Source: Rhodoferax sp. (GTDB lineage: Bacteria; Pseudomonadota; Gammaproteobacteria; Burkholderiales; Burkholderiaceae_C). Taken from it: a stretch of DNA of 12,163 bases. The position numbers were made by a program, and so were the translations under genes. The notes beneath the pieces were generated by a model. The model ran no database searches. It was not told the origin of the DNA and saw only the letters and a program-made list of their open reading frames with translations. The stretch covers positions 1-12,163 of the forward strand of contig JAQGMQ010000943.1 in NCBI GenBank assembly GCA_028292305.1, written 5' to 3'. Below, one piece after another: positions 8,146-12,163 of this stretch. Positions within the stretch are counted from its first letter, which is position 1. Each line of letters starts with the position of its first letter.

Positions 8146-8594
8146 ATGCCACCACGCCCCGCGTATCCGAGTGCCCCCCCCGGCCGACTAGAAAGAAATC
8201 CGCCGACCTCCAATGAAGCGTATCGGAGAAAAATCAGGCAGAATATGTTTGTATAATCCTTAATACTCAATGGAAGGAAGTTCACAGGCTCACTCACTCA
8301 TACTATAGCCGGTATAACACCTGGATAGTCACGGCGAACGCCGAAAGGCGCAGGAATTCCCCATTGAGAGGGGTATGGAGAGTGCCGGTGAACATTCTCA
8401 CAGGTCGAAGGATACCGGGTTCACCCAACTCATGGAAGAAACTCAATCCAGCTAGTGACCAATTCCCTCCACCGGAGGTGTGGGAAGATCTGGACAGAGC
8501 TTTTGGATTTGGTTGGGGTGATAACACAACAGATGCAATGAAAGCGTTTCAATGGAAAGCGTACATTGGAGTGGCATGTATGTTTAATCCTTAA
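8146..8594 (+). CDS. Small unrecognised two-exon gene with homologous introns
   Basis: Exon 1 is 8146-8246 (MPPRPAYPS start) and exon 2 starts at 8309 after a 62-bp intron (GTTTGT...TATAG) that restores the frame; the frame is closed upstream of the join, which supports splicing. If the next intron-like segment at 8578-8635 is retained, the protein ends at TAA 8594 and has 128 aa; if spliced at TAG 8635, a stop codon is formed across the junction and the protein has 123 aa. The N-terminus is proline- and arginine-rich, and the rest has several tryptophans (GVWRVPVN, SWKKL, EVWEDL, FGWGD). No signal peptide or known domain is recognised. It lies upstream of the transposase in the same orientation. 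Confidence 0.55.
8247..8308 (+). other. Intron 1 of the small gene, introner-like copy A
   Basis: This 62-bp segment starts GTTTGT, ends CTATAG and joins two open exons in phase. It is about 88 percent identical over 58 aligned bases (7 mismatches plus one 4-base gap, counted by eye) to the segment at 8578-8635. Confidence 0.65.
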
Positions 8595-8635
8595 TACTCC
8601 ACGGAAGTTTACAGGCTCACTCTCTCATATTATAG
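8578..8635 (+). other. Intron-like copy B, homologous to intron 1
   Basis: This 58-bp segment starts GTATGT (a strong fungal donor), ends ATTATAG and aligns with copy A from the GT to the AG, while the bases outside the boundaries do not align convincingly beyond a short word. If spliced, it creates a TAG stop at the exon junction, so it may sit at the very end of the coding region or have ended an older longer frame. Confidence 0.55.
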
Positions 8636-8646
8636 AGCCATTCATG

Positions 8647-8826
8647 ATTCTCCCCTCTCTGTTCCTCCCCTCTCTTACCGTCCTCTCTGTTCTCTGTTCC
8701 TCCCCTCTTTGTTCTCTGTTCCTCCCCTCTCTGTCCGTCCTCTCTGTTCTCTGTTCCTCCCTCCTCTGTCCGTCCTCTCTGTGTGCGTGCTCTTTTTGTT
8801 TGTCCTCTTTTTCTCTATTTTTCTTT
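8647..8826 (+). repeat. Polypyrimidine tract of about 180 bp
   Basis: The plus strand is almost entirely C and T, built from degenerate units such as GTTCCTCCCCTCTCTGTCC and TCCTCTCTGTTCTCTG. Long homopyrimidine/homopurine DNA can form triplexes. It follows directly after the small gene and would be in its 3' region. The open frames here are consequences of the repeat. Confidence 0.8.
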
Positions 8827-9052
8827 ATATATCTATGTAGGTTTGTGGGTTGAATTGTTGATTTGTGCTGGCTCTACTGGCTATTGTCTCTTCCTTTTTT
8901 TATTTCCATTTTGTTTTTCATATGAACTTATACTATGGGAACGAATAAAAACAGTCTAGTAAACGGCCAGGTTGAGACAATGAAATGCAATTGAGTTCCT
9001 CTCAATAAAGAAAGCAAGAAAAACTAGCCATGAAACAAATATTGAGTTGGTA
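8827..9052. other. Gene-free AT-rich spacer
   Basis: No coding region or recognisable element is visible apart from one CATATG box at 8919-8924 and T-rich runs. It separates the polypyrimidine tract from the duplicated sequence upstream of the transposase. Confidence 0.5.
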
Positions 9053-9256
9053 CTTTACATACATAATGCAACATATGAGTTCATATGCGCGTGTTTAGTC
9101 TACCACAAATATAACCTACTGTCCTTGGCAGTCATCTAAATGTCCGCAACCCCTTTACATACATAATGCAACATATGAGTTCATATGCACGTGTTTAGTC
9201 TACCACAAATATACTTACCTACTTGTCCTTGGCAGTCATCTAAATGTCCGCAACCC
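9053..9256 (+). repeat. 100-bp tandem duplication in the transposase promoter region
   Basis: Copy 1 is 9053-9152 and copy 2 is 9153-9256. They differ mainly by a four-base insertion (near 9213-9223) and one base that turns CGCGTG in copy 1 into CACGTG (9188-9193) in copy 2. Each copy holds two CATATG boxes 10 bp apart. The array ends 48 bp before the chosen transposase ATG (9305). High identity implies a recent duplication. Confidence 0.9.
9072..9187. promoter_or_regulatory. Two CATATG-N4-CATATG paired boxes upstream of the transposase
   Basis: Paired boxes occur at 9072-9087 and 9172-9187. The same arrangement, with exactly 10 bp between box starts, is present at 521-536 and 2495-2510, with variant first or second boxes at 3912-3927 and 294-311. 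Being palindromic and one helical turn apart, they would suit a dimeric DNA-binding protein. A regulatory role is inference only. Confidence 0.3.
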
Positions 9257-9304
9257 ATAACCTTCTGTCTCTCCACTCCTCAGACCCCACAGCCTTCGCC
9301 TACC

Positions 9305-12163
9305 ATGAGTCGCAAGGAAGTTAACAGAGTTGTAGCATTCAACCCCAAAACTGGGAAAAAGAATGTCAAAACGTTTTCGTCTGAAGCGAAAATGGAGCGT
9401 TACCACAAGATACAGATGCCTCAAGCTCTGGATCGCCTCAGAAATCTCCCCCGAAGAGGAATCCCAAACCTCACTGACTTAGCTAACGAGATGCAGAACT
9501 TAGATTTGGATTGGGAGGATACCAATCTTAGAGGTCAAGAAGGCGAATGTGACGATTTATTGGGAGAAGCCAGACGTATACTTCGGGAGGCAGGCGGCGC
9601 TCACCACCCCCCTCGAACTAATGCTCAAAATAGAGAACAACTGGCTCTTAACTGGGCCAAGGTAAGGTCCTTAATGCTCGAAATCCTTACCGGGCGCCAG
9701 CCAAATAGCTGTGAATGCCCAGACCGCAGACCAATGTCTATACAAGTCATTTCCCTGAATGGTGAGCCTTTAATCACTCCTGGGTTCCACATATCCAGTA
9801 CTAATAATCCTATGCAGATATTCAAACACTCCAATATCAATATTGCCAGTGTGGGCAAAAGAGTGCAAAACTTCTCAATCAACAAATTTTCCCTTCAAAA
9901 CCTCTGCGGGCCTCAGTTGTTTTCAAAACTAGTGTCCTTCAGCTGCTACATGAACAAATTTGTTACGGTATTGGTCGCGTTTATCCCTGGGCTCGGGGTT
10001 TGCGAAGTTATCTGCAGCTCAATCATCAGAGTGATATCCCTAATTTCTATCGTCAGGTACGTTATCATGGAATTCATATAATCTCAGGACTCCGCTCAGC
10101 CATGATTTCAGTTGCTTGACGCATATCATCATTGGAGGGCATTGGAATTTGATTTTGAGTCTTATACTTTCCAACAACTATCGGCCCAAAGTCCAGATCA
10201 TCTTACACATTCCTGGGATCCCAGCAAACTCGAAAATCTTTGCCCTGCATGCTGCAATTTTGGAGCTGAAGAGCCAGATAAAACCATTTTTGTTTCCGTT
10301 GATGGTAATATGCAACTCCGCCGGTTCAAAGATACCAAGGAGAAGTCGCCAACTTTTCAAGAGTTTGAAGAATTCCCTACGGCACTTTTCGTTGCAAAGA
10401 ATAGACGATTTTATGGGAACGCTACAGAGGATGACCCCGAAGATAATGAACAGCCTCTGGGTCTTGATAATTCCAAGTCCCCCACCTTATCATGTGATTC
10501 ACAATTCCGGGCAACGAGAGGTTGGGAAACCAAATCGGGAAGTACTAGGGAGCTAAGGTCCTTAGATCTGTTTGATGAAACCGGAGTTATGGGCATGGTT
10601 TGCCGCCACGGTTGTCCTCTTAGATATCTCAATATATATACGGGGGAACGTGCAAGACACGCCATCACCCTTTTAAAGACCTTGCAACAGTTAAGACCTG
10701 ACATCACCCGCATTAGATGTTGCTATGATATAGCTTGCATTTTCTCCACTACCGTCCAGGTTTGTATGGCATTAAATATCTCAATTTGACTAATAAGACT
10801 AACAATTTGCAGCGCCTTGCCCCAAGCCTCGCTGCTAATCTCGAGTGCCGTATTGGCAGATTTCATCTATACGCTCATGAATACAAGTGTCACGTGCTGA
10901 TGAATACTGTTCGGTCTGAAGGATGGGGTAATATGATTGGGGAGGAAAACGAGAGTGATTGGTCAACCAAGACCCATTTGGTTGCATCCACTCGGGTGAT
11001 GTCAGCTCCCAGACGCTTGCAACGCCTGGATGATCATGCTATGTTTATAGCCAGGCTCCACCGTGAGAAATTGGGTACCCACCAAGAATCATGTCTAATC
11101 AAAGTGACGATCTCTGATTATCTTGCCATGTAGGGTATTTACTCGCTCTCCGACTCAAGAAGGCTTCGGAAAACATAGCAACCTCAACAGAGTTTCTTGA
11201 TCAATTCTACAAACAGCAATCACCTCAGAACAGTCAATACAGTGGCGAATACCTAGAGGAACAGCTTGCACTTCAGGCCAAATATTATCAGAACTTTCGG
11301 TACGTTCAAGATCATTTTTTGGATCTCAAATTCACCAACCTAACCAACTAATGCACAGACCCCCACTTGACGATGAAAACGATGAAATATTCAAGGCCAT
11401 TTGGGAAGAAGACCAACTTCTCCAAAAGATGCAGGCTGATGTATCAATGGGGGTGCCAACAGCAACCGAAGCAACTAATCCACAACGGCAATTTGTGAGG
11501 GCCGATTTGGCTACTACAATCCCAGGACAGGCCGCCCTTCGGCGTACTACAACTTTACTGGCAAAGGCAGGACAAAGCTACGAAGAATGGCAGGATAAGG
11601 AAACCCCAGGATTGAAATATCTCATTTATGGTGAACGATTTATTCTTAGAGACATACATAGGATACAAAAGTCTCTCATATCGAATTGCACCACCAGAGA
11701 CTTGGAGCAAGCCAAACTCCATCACCTTGTACGTGGGCATAAAGAATCTAAAAGGTTTGTGTACAACCTCAATCACCGATTCAAGGCAATTGCAAAGGAT
11801 ATTGCGGAATACAACGAGGCAATCAAACAGCTTCCTGTCCAGTTTCGACCACGTGAGTTAGTTACTAAGACCGTTCGTGACAAAGGGCTCACTTTAGACT
11901 CGTTTTGGGACATCAATCGATGTAAGATTAATGAAGAATGGGCAACCAATGCCAGCATTCGTCCAGCCATGGACTCTATCCTACGTTTGAAACGCTCTCA
12001 GGAAGAAATTACTTTAATCACTTTAGAAGTTGAACGGGTAATTAGTTGGTTGGAAGCGGAGCTGACGGGATATGACAGTACACTTGCTTGGATGTCACCT
12101 TGGATACGCAAGCGCCTACAGCACCTCCAGCGCATAGTTGTAGGATTCTCCAGGGAAGGCCGC
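9305..12163 (+). CDS. KDZ (Kyakuja-Dileera-Zisupton) family transposase, 3' end outside the window
   Basis: KDZ proteins are cut-and-paste DNA transposases with an RNase H-like catalytic core and N-terminal cysteine (CxC) modules. I reconstruct six exons: 9305-9761, 9818-10056, 10112-10759, 10813-11074, 11134-11299 and 11359 to the window end. The introns are 53-59 bp, all in phase, several with clear branch points (TACTAAT, GACTAAC, ACTAAT). This gives 859 codons so far without a stop. Landmarks: CEC (136-138) and CQC (162-164), CPACC (276-280), SVDGN with D296, GVMGMVCRHGCPLRYLNIY, CYDIAC with D438, GRFHLYAHEYKC, and GEENESDWS with E492 and W498. D296, D438 and E492 are the likely catalytic residues; the usual DGE before the last is IGE here. 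The C-terminal part is rich in charged helices. An in-frame ATG at 9185 lies in the repeat, so I prefer 9305 (context CTACCATGAG). The family call is firm; splice details are predictions. Confidence 0.92.
9305..12163 (+). mobile_element. Part of a KDZ-superfamily DNA transposon, ends not identified
   Basis: The transposase marks a class II element. No terminal inverted repeats or target-site duplications could be matched, because the 3' end lies outside the window and the 5' end is not obvious. The element may begin anywhere upstream, and it is open whether the unrecognised genes at 831-6361 or 8146-8594 belong to it. Confidence 0.6.

Noticed and set aside
8566..8853. Open frame through the polypyrimidine tract
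   Set aside because: The leucine/serine/proline-rich product is a consequence of the CT repeat and overlaps the intron-like copy.
9185..9304. Upstream in-frame ATG as the transposase start
   Set aside because: It lies inside the duplicated 100-bp sequence, the added 40 residues look like translated promoter DNA, and ATG 9305 has better context.

Overview
The window looks like a nuclear locus of a filamentous (dikaryan) fungus. The genes are split by very short introns (about 50-67 bp) with GT...AG ends and fungal branch points such as TACTAAC or CTAAT, intergenic DNA is rich in short tandem repeats and TACCTAGGTA-type palindromes, and the one gene I can assign to a family encodes a KDZ (Kyakuja-Dileera-Zisupton) transposase, a class typical of fungi. 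I cannot name the species, and no bacterial features are present.

Layout: positions 1-830 hold a 98-bp tandem repeat built of inverted CGTCTT/AAGACG motifs, two hairpin-like palindromes and an 18-bp CCCAAC-rich minisatellite. From 831 to 6361 lie four unrecognised multi-exon genes, reconstructed here from phase-consistent splice sites: a C2H2 zinc-finger-like protein (831-2206, +, 419 aa), a basic/acidic protein (2712-3815, +, 325 aa), a proline-rich protein (4379-5131, -, 231 aa) and a 207-aa protein (5545-6361, +). The last two are divergently arranged around a shared promoter region. From 6362 to 8145 there is no convincing gene: a 43-bp minisatellite, a degenerate tRNA-like/SINE-like piece, TACCTAGGTA palindromes and an irregular tandem duplication. 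A small two-exon gene (8146-8594, +) follows, with two near-identical introns or intron-like copies, then a 180-bp polypyrimidine tract and a 100-bp tandem duplication. The 3' quarter (9305 to the window end) is a KDZ transposase of at least 859 codons in six exons, cut off by the window edge.

The transposase shows the expected paired CxC motifs, the CPACC cluster and candidate catalytic acidic residues (D296, D438, E492), with no premature stop, so it may be intact. Whether the four unrecognised genes are passengers of the same element or ordinary neighbours cannot be decided here because no element ends or target-site duplications were found. The most interesting non-genic signals are the two homologous introns confined to GT...AG boundaries (introner-like) and a recurring pair of CATATG boxes spaced exactly 10 bp, found upstream of several genes.
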